NCBI GenBank assembly: GCA_963778465.1
Contig: CAVZUK010000003.1
Span: forward strand, 1,860,001 to 1,924,000
DNA length: 64,000 nucleotides
DNA from: CAVZBW01 sp963778465
GTDB taxonomy: Bacteria > Actinomycetota > Acidimicrobiia > Acidimicrobiales > RAAP-2
Direction of reading: 5' to 3'
Every line of letters starts with the position of its first letter. Within the stretch, counting starts at the first letter, position 1. A program made the position numbers and the translations under genes. Under the pieces are notes generated by a model that saw only the letters and a program-made list of their open reading frames with translations, was not told where the DNA came from and ran no database searches. This document shows positions 45,232 to 54,612 of this stretch, one piece after another.

Positions 45232-45894
45232 ATGTCGATGACCGTCAGCAACGAGCCGACGCAGCCCCAACCCGCCAGGATCCTCACGCCGGACGACGTG
45301 CTCGACCTCCGCGCCTACGAACGCGTCCGGGACCGCTACCGCCGCCAGGTGATCGAGCAGAAGCGGCTGCGCAGGATTCCCCTCGGTCCGATCATGACCG
45401 TCGTCTTCGAATCGCTCGAGACGGTCCGCTTCCAGGTGCACGAGATGGTCCGGGCGGAGCGCATCCTGTCCGACGACGCGATCCAGACCGAGCTCGACGT
45501 CTACAACCGCTTGCTGCCGGGAGCGGACGAGCTGTCGGCGACACTGTTCATCGAGCTGACGACCGAAGACGAGCTCCGGACCTGGCTGCCGGCCCTGGTC
45601 GGGGTGGAGCGTGCTCTCCAGTTCGAGGTGGGACCCGGCCCCGATCCGCTGGTCGCGGCGAGCGTGCCCGAGGGCACCCACGCCGACGCCCTCACCCGGG
45701 AGGAAGTGACCCCGGCGGTGCACTATCTGCGGTTTCCCTTCCCGGAGGGCGCGGCCGAACGCCTCGAGTCGGGACCGGCCGTCCTGGCCGTGCGTCATAC
45801 CCGGTACGAGGCCCAGACCGAGCTGAGCGACGCGACTCGATCGGAGCTGGCGGGGGATCTGCGGGGACGCACCGAGCTCCAGCCCATCGACTGA
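45232..45894 (+). CDS. DUF3501 family protein
   Basis: 220 residues from ATG 45232 (a second ATG lies at 45238). LTPDDVLDLRAYERVRDRYR, PLGPIMTVVFESLETVRFQV, HEMVRAERI, LDVYNRLLPGADELSATLFI and VHYLRFPF are signatures of DUF3501. The family often lies beside rubrerythrin and iron-sulfur oxidoreductase genes, so an electron-transfer or assembly partner in peroxide reduction is possible; no activity known. Confidence 0.85.
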   Translation: MSMTVSNEPTQPQPARILTPDDVLDLRAYERVRDRYRRQVIEQKRLRRIPLGPIMTVVFESLETVRFQVHEMVRAERILSDDAIQTELDVYNRLLPGADELSATLFIELTTEDELRTWLPALVGVERALQFEVGPGPDPLVAASVPEGTHADALTREEVTPAVHYLRFPFPEGAAERLESGPAVLAVRHTRYEAQTELSDATRSELAGDLRGRTELQPID

Positions 45895-45913
45895 CGGGCT
45901 CGTCCGAAATTGG

Positions 45914-45938
45914 GCTCCGGTCTTTACACGGCCGGAGC
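45914..45938 (+). terminator. Hairpin after DUF3501
   Basis: GCTCCGG (45914-45920) pairs with CCGGAGC (45932-45938), loop of 11 bases. No long T run. Confidence 0.4.
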
Positions 45939-45952
45939 GCCTACGCCATACT
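45923..45952 (+). promoter_or_regulatory. Promoter candidate for the whiB gene
   Basis: TTTACA (45923-45928) and CATACT (45947-45952), 18 bases apart, about 110 bases before the ATG. Confidence 0.4.
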
Positions 45953-46063
45953 TGTCGTTCTCCCGAATTTCCGGCCCGGCAGCGCCTGTGGACCACGGCC
46001 AGCGGCCAGACCAGGGCAGGAAGCGGAGGATCCGTGATTCCAACCAGTAAGGAAGTTAGATCC

Positions 46064-46300
46064 ATGACTGCCAGCTGGCGCAGACGAGCCGCCTGCCGGG
46101 GCATCGACGCTGAGGTCTTTTACCCGGACACGGAGGACGAGGCGGATGCGGCACCGGCAAAGGCCATCTGCGGGCAGTGCCCGGTACGCGAGCCGTGCCT
46201 GGAGCACGCCTTGGGGCATCGCGAGCGCGAGGGCGTCTGGGGGGGCACCACGGAACGCGAGCGCCGGCGCATCGTGCGCCAGCGCCGTAAGTCCGCCTGA
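46064..46300 (+). CDS. WhiB family iron-sulfur transcriptional regulator
   Basis: 78 residues from ATG 46064 (AAGGAAG upstream). Four cysteines at 11, 36, 39 and 45 (RAACR, AICGQCPVREPCLE) hold the 4Fe-4S cluster; GVWGGTTERERRRIVR is the conserved turn and basic C-terminus. WhiB proteins are restricted to actinobacteria and act with sigma factors in redox or developmental responses. Adjacent to the PerR/rubrerythrin group. Confidence 0.95.
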   Translation: MTASWRRRAACRGIDAEVFYPDTEDEADAAPAKAICGQCPVREPCLEHALGHREREGVWGGTTERERRRIVRQRRKSA

Positions 46301-46326
46301 GCCGGCCGTCGTCGTCGGCGTCGTCG

Positions 46327-47409
46327 ATGGCTGAGGCCCGGCCCGAGCCGTTCGAGCGCGCCGGGGGCTGGTCGTTCGTCCTCGACTCGATCATGGGCGG
46401 TCGTTCCCTCACCACCGACCAGGCGTCGGCCGTCATGGGCGACATCCTCGACGGCCTCGCCTCGCCCGCCCGCGTCGCCGCCCTGCTGGTGGCGTGGCGG
46501 ATCAAGGGCGAGACCGTCGAGGAGGTCACCGGCCTCGCCCGCTCGATGCTCGATCACGCCGTGCCGCTCATCCTCGAGGGGGATCTGCTGGACGTGGTCG
46601 GTACCGGCGGCGACCGCCTGGGCAGCATCAACGTGTCGACGCTCGCCGCCCTCATCGCCGCCGGCGCCGGCGCCAGGGTCTGCAAGCACGGCAACCGCGC
46701 CCAGTCGTCGTCGGTCGGGACCGCCGACGTCCTCGAGGCCCTGGGGGTGGTGGTCGATCTCGGGCCCGAGGGAGTCGCGGCCTGCCTCGAGCGGTCCGGC
46801 ATGGCCTTCTGCCTGGCCCCACGGTTCCACCCGGCCATGCGTCACGCCGGACCGGTCCGCAAGGAGCTCGGGGTCCCGACGATCTTCAACTTCCTCGGCC
46901 CGCTCACGAACCCTGCGAGGGCACAGCACCGGTTGGTGGGGGTGAGCGACCCGACCATGGCCGAGCTGATGGCCGCGGTGTTGGGCGCCAACGGCTGCCG
47001 CCGGGCGTTCGTGGCCTACGCCGACGACGGCCTGGACGAGCTGAGCGTGACGTCGCCGTCGACCGTCCTCGATGTGGTCGGCGCGCCCGACGGCTCGTTC
47101 GAGGTCTCTCAGTGGAGGATCGACCCGGCGACCCTGGGGTTCCCCACGTCGACGCTGGCGGAGCTGCGGGGTGGCGACGCCGCCTGGAACGCGCAGATCA
47201 TACGAGGGGTCCTCGAAGGCCAGCCCGGTGCATGCCGAGACATCGGCGTGCTCAACGCGGCTGCCGCCCTGGTCGTCCACGGCCGTGCCGAATCCCTCGA
47301 GGATGGAGTGGCGGCAGCGTGCCGTTCGCTCGACGAGGGTCGGGCGCTCGGCGTGCTCGACGCCCTGGCCACGGTCTCGAACGCGGTCGCCGAGCGCCCC
47401 GAGCCCTGA
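46327..47409 (+). CDS. trpD: Anthranilate phosphoribosyltransferase
   Basis: 360 residues. Motifs VVGTGGDRLGSINVST (PRPP loop), CKHGNRAQSSSVGTADVLEA and FNFLGPLTNPARA belong to TrpD. Joins anthranilate to PRPP, the second step of tryptophan synthesis. Other trp genes are not in the window, so it is scattered as in many actinobacteria. Follows whiB by 26 bases. Confidence 0.93.
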   Translation: MAEARPEPFERAGGWSFVLDSIMGGRSLTTDQASAVMGDILDGLASPARVAALLVAWRIKGETVEEVTGLARSMLDHAVPLILEGDLLDVVGTGGDRLGSINVSTLAALIAAGAGARVCKHGNRAQSSSVGTADVLEALGVVVDLGPEGVAACLERSGMAFCLAPRFHPAMRHAGPVRKELGVPTIFNFLGPLTNPARAQHRLVGVSDPTMAELMAAVLGANGCRRAFVAYADDGLDELSVTSPSTVLDVVGAPDGSFEVSQWRIDPATLGFPTSTLAELRGGDAAWNAQIIRGVLEGQPGACRDIGVLNAAAALVVHGRAESLEDGVAAACRSLDEGRALGVLDALATVSNAVAERPEP

Positions 47410-47432
47410 CGGCCGAGCCGTAGAGCTCATCC

Positions 47433-48500
47433 TTAGCCCGCTTCGACCGAGGCGCCCTCCGTCGCCGTGACGATCCATGCCCGCCCCGGCCAACGCTCGG
47501 CCAACGCGGCTCCCTCCCGGCACGCCGCGACGACGCAACCGCCGAACCCCCCTCCGGTGATGCGGGCGCCGTAGACGCCGGGAAGACGCCGGATCGAGGC
47601 CGCGAGGGCGTCGATGCCGGGCGTCGAGGCCTCGAAGTCGTGCGCCATGCTCTCGTGACTCTCGTTCATGGCCCGACCCACGGCGGCGAGGTCACCGCCC
47701 CGGAGCGCGGCCACGACTTCCCGCACCCGTCCGCACTCCGTCACGACGTGGCGTGCTCGCCGTCGCAGCGTCGGCGACCCGAGGCGCGCCACGTCCTTGA
47801 GCTCGACCCGGCCCAGGGGTCCGAGTGCGGCCGCCGCCGCCTCGCATTCGCGGCGCCGCGCGCCGTAGGGGCTCTCACGCAGCCTCCGACGTTCGCCAGA
47901 GTCGACCACCAGCATCTCGAGACCCTGCGGGAGCGCCACGTGCGACCAGGCCGGAACGGCGAAGTCGATGAGGACGGCGTGGTTGCGCCGCCCCACGAGC
48001 GACACGAGGGGATCCATCAGACCGACGGGGCTGCCGGCGAGCGACTCGGCTCGCTGGCACAGCCGAGCATGGTCGAGGGGATCCGGGTCCCGCACGCCCG
48101 CAGCCTCCGTCCGCCCCGACCAGGCCCCGAGCGCCAGGGCCGACGACACGCACAGCGCGGCGCTCGAGGACAGCCCGGCCCCCTCGGGCACGGCGGAGGA
48201 GACCTCCAGCGTGCCGCCCGCGGCCATCCCGAGGAGGGAGGCGACCGCGACCGGGAAGCGGGCCCAGCTCGGTTGGATGTCGCGGACCGCCTCCGCAGGG
48301 GTCCCTGCGTCGACGACGGCGGGATCGTGGTCCGGCGAGGAGCGCAGGCGCAGGCTCGGGGAGCCCCGGTCGGGTCGCCAGCGGACCCGGACCGCCCGGT
48401 CGATCGTCATCGGGAGCGCGAGACCCACGTTGTAGTCGGTGTGCTCCCCGATCAGGTTGACCCGCCCGGGTGCCCGGGCGATGAAACTCGGTGCGCTCAT
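47433..48500 (-). CDS. galK: Galactokinase
   Basis: 355 residues from ATG 48500. The galactokinase signature GRVNLIGEHTDYN, GHMP ATP motif VPEGAGLSSSAALCVSSAL, and GARITGGGFGGCVVA are all present. Phosphorylates galactose at C1 in the Leloir pathway. No other gal gene nearby and no strong ribosome site. Convergent with trpD. Confidence 0.9.
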   Translation of the reverse strand: MSAPSFIARAPGRVNLIGEHTDYNVGLALPMTIDRAVRVRWRPDRGSPSLRLRSSPDHDPAVVDAGTPAEAVRDIQPSWARFPVAVASLLGMAAGGTLEVSSAVPEGAGLSSSAALCVSSALALGAWSGRTEAAGVRDPDPLDHARLCQRAESLAGSPVGLMDPLVSLVGRRNHAVLIDFAVPAWSHVALPQGLEMLVVDSGERRRLRESPYGARRRECEAAAAALGPLGRVELKDVARLGSPTLRRRARHVVTECGRVREVVAALRGGDLAAVGRAMNESHESMAHDFEASTPGIDALAASIRRLPGVYGARITGGGFGGCVVAACREGAALAERWPGRAWIVTATEGASVEAG

Positions 48501-48692
48501 CGTGCGGCAGCTTGCCACTGCTCGGCCCGGCGGTGGCCGTGCCGAGAGGCTCGGCTCGGCGCGCGAATTGACCGGGCGATCGCCAGACGACAGCATCCTG
48601 GGAGAACAGACGTTCCCGGAGCCAAACGGCGGTCGGGAACCGGGCTCTCCGGTATCCGGGGGGCCAGGACGACGGGCGAGTGGGGGAGAGCG

Positions 48693-49838
48693 GTGAGCGG
48701 AGCCCTTGAGAACTTTCGGGTGATCGAGCTGGCGGGGATCGGACCGGCACCCTTTGCCGGGATGCTCCTGGCCGACGCCGGAGCGGACGTGCTGCGCGTC
48801 GAGCGTTCCGGTTTCGGGGGCTCGGTCGCCTCGGAGGGTGCGCATTGGGACTTCCTGGCGCGCAGCCGACCCTCGGTCTCGGTGAACTTGAAGGAGGCGG
48901 ACGGGGTCGCCCTCCTTCTCGACCTGATCGAGGGCGCCGACGCGCTGATCGAGGGGTACCGGCCCGGGGTGGCGGAGCGCATGGGCATCGGACCCGACGT
49001 CTGCCTCGAGCGCAATCCCCGCCTGGTCTACGGGCGGATGACGGGTTGGGGCCAGGACGGACCGTTCGCGTCGACCGCGGGGCATGACATCGACTACATC
49101 GCGCTGGCCGGTGCACTGTGGCCCATCGGGCGGGGCGATCGACCCCCGCCGCCCCCGCTCAACCTCGTCGGCGACTTTGGCGGCGGCGGCATGCTGCTGG
49201 CCTACGGGGTCGTCTGCGCCCTGCTCGAGGCGTCCCGCTCCGGCAAGGGCCAGGTGGTCGATGCGGCGATGGTGGACGGCGCGGCATCCCTCATGACCAT
49301 CATCTACGCCTTTCGCCGGGGCGGGATCTGGCAGGAGGGTCGAGACTCCAACCTGCTCGACGGCGCGGCCCCCTTCTACGGCACCTACGAGACGGCCGAC
49401 GGCAAGTACTTCGCGATCGGCGCCATCGAGCGCCAGTTCTATGCCGAGCTGCTGCGAGTCCTCGAGGTCGACCCGGCCAGCCTGCCCGACCAAAACGACA
49501 AGGAGCAGTGGCCGACCATGCGCGAGCGGTTCGCGCACATCTTCCGCAGCAAGACCCGGGACGAATGGGCCGAGCGATTCGAGGGCACCGATGCATGTGG
49601 TGCCCCCGTGCTCAGCCCGTGGGAGGCGCACGAGCATCCCCACAACCAGGCCCGGCAGACCTTCGTCGAGATCGAGGGCAACGTGCAGCCGGCGCCCGCG
49701 CCGCGCTTCAGCCGCACGCCGTCGGCGGTTCGAAAGCCGCCGTCGTTCCCCGGAGCGGACACCGACGAGGGGCTGGCCGCCTGGGGGGTCGACGAGAAGC
49801 GCATCGCCGAGCTCCGCGAGCACGGCGTCCTCGGCTGA
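48693..49838 (+). CDS. CaiB/BaiF CoA transferase family, alpha-methylacyl-CoA racemase-like
   Basis: 381 residues from GTG 48693, GGGGGAGAG upstream. LENFRVIELAGIGPAPFAGM and ADAGADVLRVE form the CoA-binding start. FASTAGHDIDYIALAG carries the catalytic His, and APFYGTYETADGKYFAIGAIE belongs to the racemase subgroup (the expected acid lies in this region). It probably epimerises 2-methylacyl-CoA, needed for branched-chain fatty acid or sterol side-chain oxidation. A CoA transferase role is the alternative. Confidence 0.85.
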   Translation: MSGALENFRVIELAGIGPAPFAGMLLADAGADVLRVERSGFGGSVASEGAHWDFLARSRPSVSVNLKEADGVALLLDLIEGADALIEGYRPGVAERMGIGPDVCLERNPRLVYGRMTGWGQDGPFASTAGHDIDYIALAGALWPIGRGDRPPPPPLNLVGDFGGGGMLLAYGVVCALLEASRSGKGQVVDAAMVDGAASLMTIIYAFRRGGIWQEGRDSNLLDGAAPFYGTYETADGKYFAIGAIERQFYAELLRVLEVDPASLPDQNDKEQWPTMRERFAHIFRSKTRDEWAERFEGTDACGAPVLSPWEAHEHPHNQARQTFVEIEGNVQPAPAPRFSRTPSAVRKPPSFPGADTDEGLAAWGVDEKRIAELREHGVLG

Positions 49839-49930
49839 GCGACGGAGGCTCCCTGGCCGTCGGGCGGGCGATGGCGCCTGCGAGGTCCCTCTGCCGGCTG
49901 CGCCCGCCTATGGGTGCGACGGGTTGTCGG

Positions 49931-50167
49931 TCAGAGATTGACGACGGGGCAGGTCACGGTCCTCGTGATGCCGTCGATCCGCTGGATCTGGGACACGACC
50001 ATGCGCCCGAGATCGTCGACCGAGCTGGCCTCGGTCCGGGCGATGACGTCGTAGGGTCCCGTGACGTCCTGCGCCTGCACCACGCCGTCGATGCCCCCGA
50101 CCTGTCGGGCCACGTCGGCCGCCTTCCCCACGTCGGTTTGGATCAGCACGTAGGCCTGCACCGCCAT
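49931..50167 (-). CDS. Lrp/AsnC ligand-binding domain protein (stand-alone RAM domain)
   Basis: 78 residues from ATG 50167, GAGGAGG six bases upstream. YVLIQTDVGKAADVARQVGG and DVIARTEASSVDDLG show the alpha-beta RAM fold without a DNA-binding domain. Such proteins bind amino acids and may modulate other regulators. Isolated, between AMACR and pckG. Confidence 0.8.
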   Translation of the reverse strand: MAVQAYVLIQTDVGKAADVARQVGGIDGVVQAQDVTGPYDVIARTEASSVDDLGRMVVSQIQRIDGITRTVTCPVVNL

Positions 50168-50249
50168 CGCCAACCTCCTCGCCCCCGGACGCGACGAATC
50201 GTACCGCTGCGGGGTGCTGCGGTCTTTGCGATGTCCGGGAGGGAGAGCC

Positions 50250-52040
50250 TCAGCCCAGCCGGTCGCTCAACGACGCCAGTTGCCGGCGCAGCTCGGCCGG
50301 CAGGTGATCGCCAAACTGCGCGTAGTGCTCGTCGATGAGGGGGAGCTCGTCGCGCCACTCGGAGGGATCGACCGTGAGGAGGCGCTGGAGGTTCTCGGGC
50401 GAGAGCTCGAGCCCCTCGGTGTGCAGGGCGCCGCTCGCCGGGATGTAGCCCACGGGGGTCTCCTGGGCGCTCCCTCGGCCGGCGCTTCTCTCGAACACCC
50501 ACTCGAGCACCCGGGAGTTCTCCCCGAATCCCGGCCAGACCAAGTGGCCCTCGGCGTCCCTGCGGAACCAGTTGACGTAGAAGATCTTGGGCAGCTTGTC
50601 CGGATCGGCCGAAGCCCCGACCGAGAGCCAGTGGGCGAAGTAGTCGGCCATGTTGTAGCCACAGAACGGCAGCATGGCGAAGGGATCACGGCGCAGCTTG
50701 CCCACCTTGCCCGCCGCGGCCGCCGTGGTCTCGGAGGCCATGATCGACCCGAGGAACACGCCGTGCGCCCAGTCGAAGGACTGCAGGACCAACGGCACGA
50801 CCGACGCTCGCCGACCGCCGAGCAGGATGGCGGAGATGGGGACACCCACGGGGTCCTCCCACTCCGGGGCGATCGCGGGGTCCTGGGAGGCCGGCACCGT
50901 GAACCGGGCGTTGGGATGGGCTGCGGGACGGTCGTCGGTGGGCGTCCAGTCGTCGCCGCGCCAGTCGGTCAGGTGGGCGGGCGGCTCGTCGGTCGCCCCT
51001 TCCCACCACACGTCACCGTCGTCGGTGAGGGCCGTGTTCGTGAAGATGCAGTTGCCGTCCATGGTCAGCATGGCGTTGGGATTGGTCTTGAAGTTGGTCC
51101 CCGGCGCCACGCCGAAGAACCCGGCTTCCGGGTTGATGGCGTACAGCCGCCCGTCGGCGCCGAACTTCATCCAGGCGATGTCGTCGCCGATCGTCTCGAC
51201 CTTCCAGCCCGGCAACGTCGGGATGAGCATCGCCAGGTTGGTCTTGCCACACGCCGAGGGGAATGCGCCGGTGACGTAGCGGGTCTCGCCCTCCGGCGAG
51301 GTCAGCTTGATGATGAGCATGTGCTCGGCGAGCCACCCGTCGTCTCGGGCCATGACCGAGGCGATGCGCAGCGCGAAGCACTTCTTGCCGAGGAGGGCGT
51401 TCCCGCCGTAGCCGGAGCCGTATGACCAGATCTCGCGGGTCTCGGGGAAGTGGACGATGTACTTGTTGTCGGCGTTGCACGGCCAGGGGACGTCGGGCCG
51501 GCCCGGCTCGAGCGGGGCGCCGACGGAGTGGACGCACGGGACGAAGTCCCCGTGGTCGCCGAGGACCTCGAGCGCCCCCCGGCCCATCCGCGTCATGATG
51601 CGCATCGAGACCGCCACGTAGGGCGAGTCCGTGAGCTCCACCCCGATGTGCGCGATGTCGGACCCGAGGGGACCCATGGAGAAGGGCACGACGTACATCG
51701 TCCGGCCTCGCATGCAGCCCCGGAAGAGCTGCTGGAGTGTCGCCCGCATCTCGCCCGGGTCGACCCAGTTGTTCGTCGGGCCGGCGTCGGCCTCGCGCTT
51801 CGGGCAGATGAAGGTCCGATCCTCGACCCGGGCGACGTCGGCGGGGTCGGAGTGCGCCCAGTAGCTGTTGGGCCGCTTGGCCTCCGAGAGCGTCCGGAAC
51901 GTGCCGGCCTCCACGAGCTCCAGGCAGAGCCGGTCGTACTCCTCGGCCGAGCCGTCGCACCACTCGACCCGATCCGGCTGTGCCAGCGCTGCGATCTCCC
52001 CCACCCAATCGAGCAGCTTCTTGTTGTTGGTGGGGTTCAT
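50250..52040 (-). CDS. pckG: Phosphoenolpyruvate carboxykinase (GTP)
   Basis: 596 residues from ATG 52040. FPSACGKTNLAMLIP is the P-loop, WPCNADNKYIVHFPE and YGSGYGGNALLGKKC are GTP-type PEPCK motifs; length is normal. Makes PEP from oxaloacetate, the entry to gluconeogenesis. AGGAGG is 12 bases before the ATG, wider than usual. Divergent from thiL. Confidence 0.95.
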   Translation of the reverse strand: MNPTNNKKLLDWVGEIAALAQPDRVEWCDGSAEEYDRLCLELVEAGTFRTLSEAKRPNSYWAHSDPADVARVEDRTFICPKREADAGPTNNWVDPGEMRATLQQLFRGCMRGRTMYVVPFSMGPLGSDIAHIGVELTDSPYVAVSMRIMTRMGRGALEVLGDHGDFVPCVHSVGAPLEPGRPDVPWPCNADNKYIVHFPETREIWSYGSGYGGNALLGKKCFALRIASVMARDDGWLAEHMLIIKLTSPEGETRYVTGAFPSACGKTNLAMLIPTLPGWKVETIGDDIAWMKFGADGRLYAINPEAGFFGVAPGTNFKTNPNAMLTMDGNCIFTNTALTDDGDVWWEGATDEPPAHLTDWRGDDWTPTDDRPAAHPNARFTVPASQDPAIAPEWEDPVGVPISAILLGGRRASVVPLVLQSFDWAHGVFLGSIMASETTAAAAGKVGKLRRDPFAMLPFCGYNMADYFAHWLSVGASADPDKLPKIFYVNWFRRDAEGHLVWPGFGENSRVLEWVFERSAGRGSAQETPVGYIPASGALHTEGLELSPENLQRLLTVDPSEWRDELPLIDEHYAQFGDHLPAELRRQLASLSDRLG

Positions 52041-52171
52041 CGGGTGATCGATCCTCCTCGATCTAGGTAAAGGCAACCTTGGTGTCGCACAGGCAACCAC
52101 TGAGCGTACCTGTCCGTACATTTGTTGGGTTGTTCGCCGGACGTTCGGGATCATCATGGTAGGCAGATGCT

Positions 52172-53200
52172 GTGGACCGACCGAACCCCTCCTGGTCAGG
52201 TCCCTACGCAGGGGGAGGACCCGAGGATCGGGCACTGGCCGCGATCTTCGCCGAGCTGCGCCGCCACCTGGGCGATGCGCCTCCCGGCGAGCTATGGCTG
52301 GGGGACGACGCGGCGGTGGTCCTGGCCCCGACGGGAGCCCTGGTCCTGGCTACGGACGCCGCCGTGGAGGGGGTCCACGGCGATCTCCGGCTCATGGGGC
52401 TCGACGACTTCGGGTGGAAGGCCCTCACGGCGGCCGTGAGCGACCTGGCGGCGATGGGCTCTCGCCCGGTGTGCTCCCTGGTCACCTACTGCTCGCCGCC
52501 AGGAGTGGACTTCGGGCTGGTCACCGCCGGAATCGCGCAGGCCGCGGCCCGGTATCGCTGCCCGGTCGTGGGCGGCGACGTGACCCTGGCCGACCAGCTC
52601 GTGGTCTCGGTCAGCGTCGTCGGGCGGCTGGACGGCGAAAAGGCCTTGACCCGCGCCGGCGCGAGCCCGGGGGATGCGATCTTCGTGACCGGCCCCTGTG
52701 GGGGATCCGCAGCCGGGCTGCGCCTGCTCCGCCGCGAGGCCGGGCGAGACGATCCGGGCCCAGGGTCCCCGGAGGCGAGGGGACCCGAGGGTGATGCCGT
52801 ACTCCGAGACGAGATCGCCGGCGCGCTACGGCGAGCCCACCGGCGGCCGACGGCACGGATCGCCGAGGGAGAGGTGGCGCGGCGCAGCGGAGCCACGGCG
52901 ATGATGGACGTCTCCGACGGTCTCGCCCTCGACCTGCACCGCCTGGCCCTCTCCTCGGGAGTCGGCCTCCGGCTCTCGGCCGTGCCCACGCGCCCCGGAG
53001 CCACCGAGGACGAGGCGCTGCACGGCGGGGAGGACTTCGAGCTCGTCATCGCCACCCCCGATCCGGCCGCCCTGCTCTCGGCGTTCCGGGCCGAGGGGCT
53101 CGACCCGCCCCTCGAGGTCGGCCGGTGCTCCGACGATCCGGCCGAGCGCGATCTGCGGGGTCGCCCCCTCTCGATCGACGGGTGGCAGCACCCGGTCTGA
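52172..53200 (+). CDS. thiL: Thiamine-phosphate kinase
   Basis: 342 residues, GTG start at 52172. LWLGDDAAVVLAPTG and TDAAVEGVHG carry metal-binding aspartates; CPVVGGDVTLA and MMDVSDGLALDLHRLA are the other family landmarks. Phosphorylates thiamine phosphate to the diphosphate cofactor. A ~30-residue insertion (about residues 190-220, Gly/Pro/Asp rich) is unusual but in frame. Confidence 0.9.
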   Translation: MDRPNPSWSGPYAGGGPEDRALAAIFAELRRHLGDAPPGELWLGDDAAVVLAPTGALVLATDAAVEGVHGDLRLMGLDDFGWKALTAAVSDLAAMGSRPVCSLVTYCSPPGVDFGLVTAGIAQAAARYRCPVVGGDVTLADQLVVSVSVVGRLDGEKALTRAGASPGDAIFVTGPCGGSAAGLRLLRREAGRDDPGPGSPEARGPEGDAVLRDEIAGALRRAHRRPTARIAEGEVARRSGATAMMDVSDGLALDLHRLALSSGVGLRLSAVPTRPGATEDEALHGGEDFELVIATPDPAALLSAFRAEGLDPPLEVGRCSDDPAERDLRGRPLSIDGWQHPV

Positions 53201-53408
53201 GGGTGCCGGCGGCCGCTCCGCTCGTGACGCGCGTCCGGCGTCCGTGGCGGGCGAGCGACGTGGCCGGCGAGGTGCCAAGCTCTGTGCGGCCCCGGATTCG
53301 CCGGTCCGCCTGTTGACGGGCCGGTCTTGTCGTGAAGGAGTTGTTCGCGATGGACGGCGGTGCTCATCAGGATTTTCGATATCCGCTCCTGGCCTCCCTA
53401 CTGGCGAG

Positions 53409-53708
53409 GTGGGGCGGAGCATCTACACACCCGAGCACGAGATCCTGGCATCCCTGCTGCGCGACGTCCGCCTGCAGTCGGGGCTGCGCCAGGTCGACGT
53501 CGCGGACGCGATGCGACGATCGCAGTCGTTCGTGTCGGACTACGAGTCCGGCCAGCGGCGCCTCGATCTCGTCGAGCTGCGCATGCTCTGCCAGGTCTTG
53601 GGGACCACGCTGCCGCGTCTCGTGCAGCGCTACGAGCGCCTGATCAACGAGTACCAGCAGCAGAGGAAGCGCCCGGCCAAGAAGGGCGCGAGCCGCCGCA
53701 GCCGGTAG
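53409..53708 (+). CDS. XRE-family helix-turn-helix regulator
   Basis: 99 residues from GTG 53409; no other ATG/GTG in this frame back to 53244. LASLLRDVRLQSGLRQVDVA, then DAMRRSQSFVSDYESGQRRL, is a Cro/CI helix-turn-helix. A basic C-terminal tail follows (KRPAKKGASRRSR). Probably represses a nearby gene; its target is not shown. Confidence 0.75.
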   Translation: MGRSIYTPEHEILASLLRDVRLQSGLRQVDVADAMRRSQSFVSDYESGQRRLDLVELRMLCQVLGTTLPRLVQRYERLINEYQQQRKRPAKKGASRRSR

Positions 53709-53791
53709 GGCGCCTCCGACCGTTCCCGCCCCGTTGGGCCCTCGTTCGGCAGGACCCCGTGGTCACAGCCCCGTCGTAGGGTCCGCCATCG

Positions 53792-54247
53792 ATGGTCCCG
53801 GAACCGTGGTCGAGGAGGGCGCAGGAGCTCTGCGAGTGGCTGAGGGTGGCCCATGCCGCCGGGGGTGGCCTGGTCACCGTCCGTCTCACGTCGTCGGAGG
53901 CGTACCTCTTGTGCCACGTCAGGCGCTCGTTGGTGGTGGGCGAGGCGGCGGGGAACACTGCGCTCGGGGACGCGGCCTGGATGGAGGCCGAGGACGTCGA
54001 TCGAATGGTCTCTCTCGGTTGGCTACCGCCGGGTCGCGACGGCGTGCGGTGGCAGCGGAGGTGGGACTTCGAGAGGTTCCCCGACGAGGCGGCGGAGGAC
54101 GTGATCGAGGTTCTCCGGGTCGTCTACCGGGGCTCGCCCTCGTGCCTCGTCATTGAGTGCCGCGGCTGCGGCGACGCCGCGTGCGCGATCCATGGCTGCG
54201 ACGACCTCGGGGCGCGCCGGGCACGCGCGGTGGTGCGCCTCCCGTGA
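53792..54247 (+). CDS. Hypothetical protein of unknown function
   Basis: 151 residues from ATG 53792. LCEWLRVAHAAGGGLVTVRL and SSEAYLLCHVRRSLVVGEAA suggest a compact alpha/beta domain; C-terminal CRGCGDAACAIHGC has four cysteines that might bind metal. No family recognised. Convergent with rpmB. Confidence 0.55.
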   Translation: MVPEPWSRRAQELCEWLRVAHAAGGGLVTVRLTSSEAYLLCHVRRSLVVGEAAGNTALGDAAWMEAEDVDRMVSLGWLPPGRDGVRWQRRWDFERFPDEAAEDVIEVLRVVYRGSPSCLVIECRGCGDAACAIHGCDDLGARRARAVVRLP

Positions 54248-54272
54248 GCGTGGTGGGGCTCGGTGCCCGGCC

Positions 54273-54485
54273 TCAGGCGGGAATCCCGGTCCTCGGGGTT
54301 CGCTTCGTGACCTTGCCGGAGCGGATGCACGATGTGCAGACGTGGAGACGCACGGGCCGCCCGTCGACCGTCGCCCGGACCCGCTGGATGTTCGGGTTCC
54401 ACCGACGCTTGGTCCGGCGGTGGGAGTGGCTCAGGTTCATGCCGAAGGACGGCTTCTTTCCGCAGATGTCGCACACGGCTGCCAT
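54273..54485 (-). CDS. rpmB: 50S ribosomal protein L28
   Basis: 70 residues from ATG 54485 (GAGGAGGAG site). AAVCDICGKKPSFGMNLSHS and HVCTSCIRSGKV keep both CxxC pairs, the zinc-binding form. Standard size. Divergent from the FakA-type gene. Confidence 0.95.
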   Translation of the reverse strand: MAAVCDICGKKPSFGMNLSHSHRRTKRRWNPNIQRVRATVDGRPVRLHVCTSCIRSGKVTKRTPRTGIPA

Positions 54486-54612
54486 GGCGAGGCTCCTCCT
54501 CAGGTGCCATCCATCCGGCGAGGGATGGGGGTGGTTCTGCCCGGACGGCCGGGAGTCGATCAACTCCGGGCTCCCAGGCTCACGATCGGCCCAAAACATT
54601 AGCATCCCGAGA

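Noticed and set aside
53331..53643. Alternative frame start VKELFAMDGG for the XRE gene
   Set aside because: It runs in another frame from the helix-turn-helix and lacks protein-like character after the first residues.
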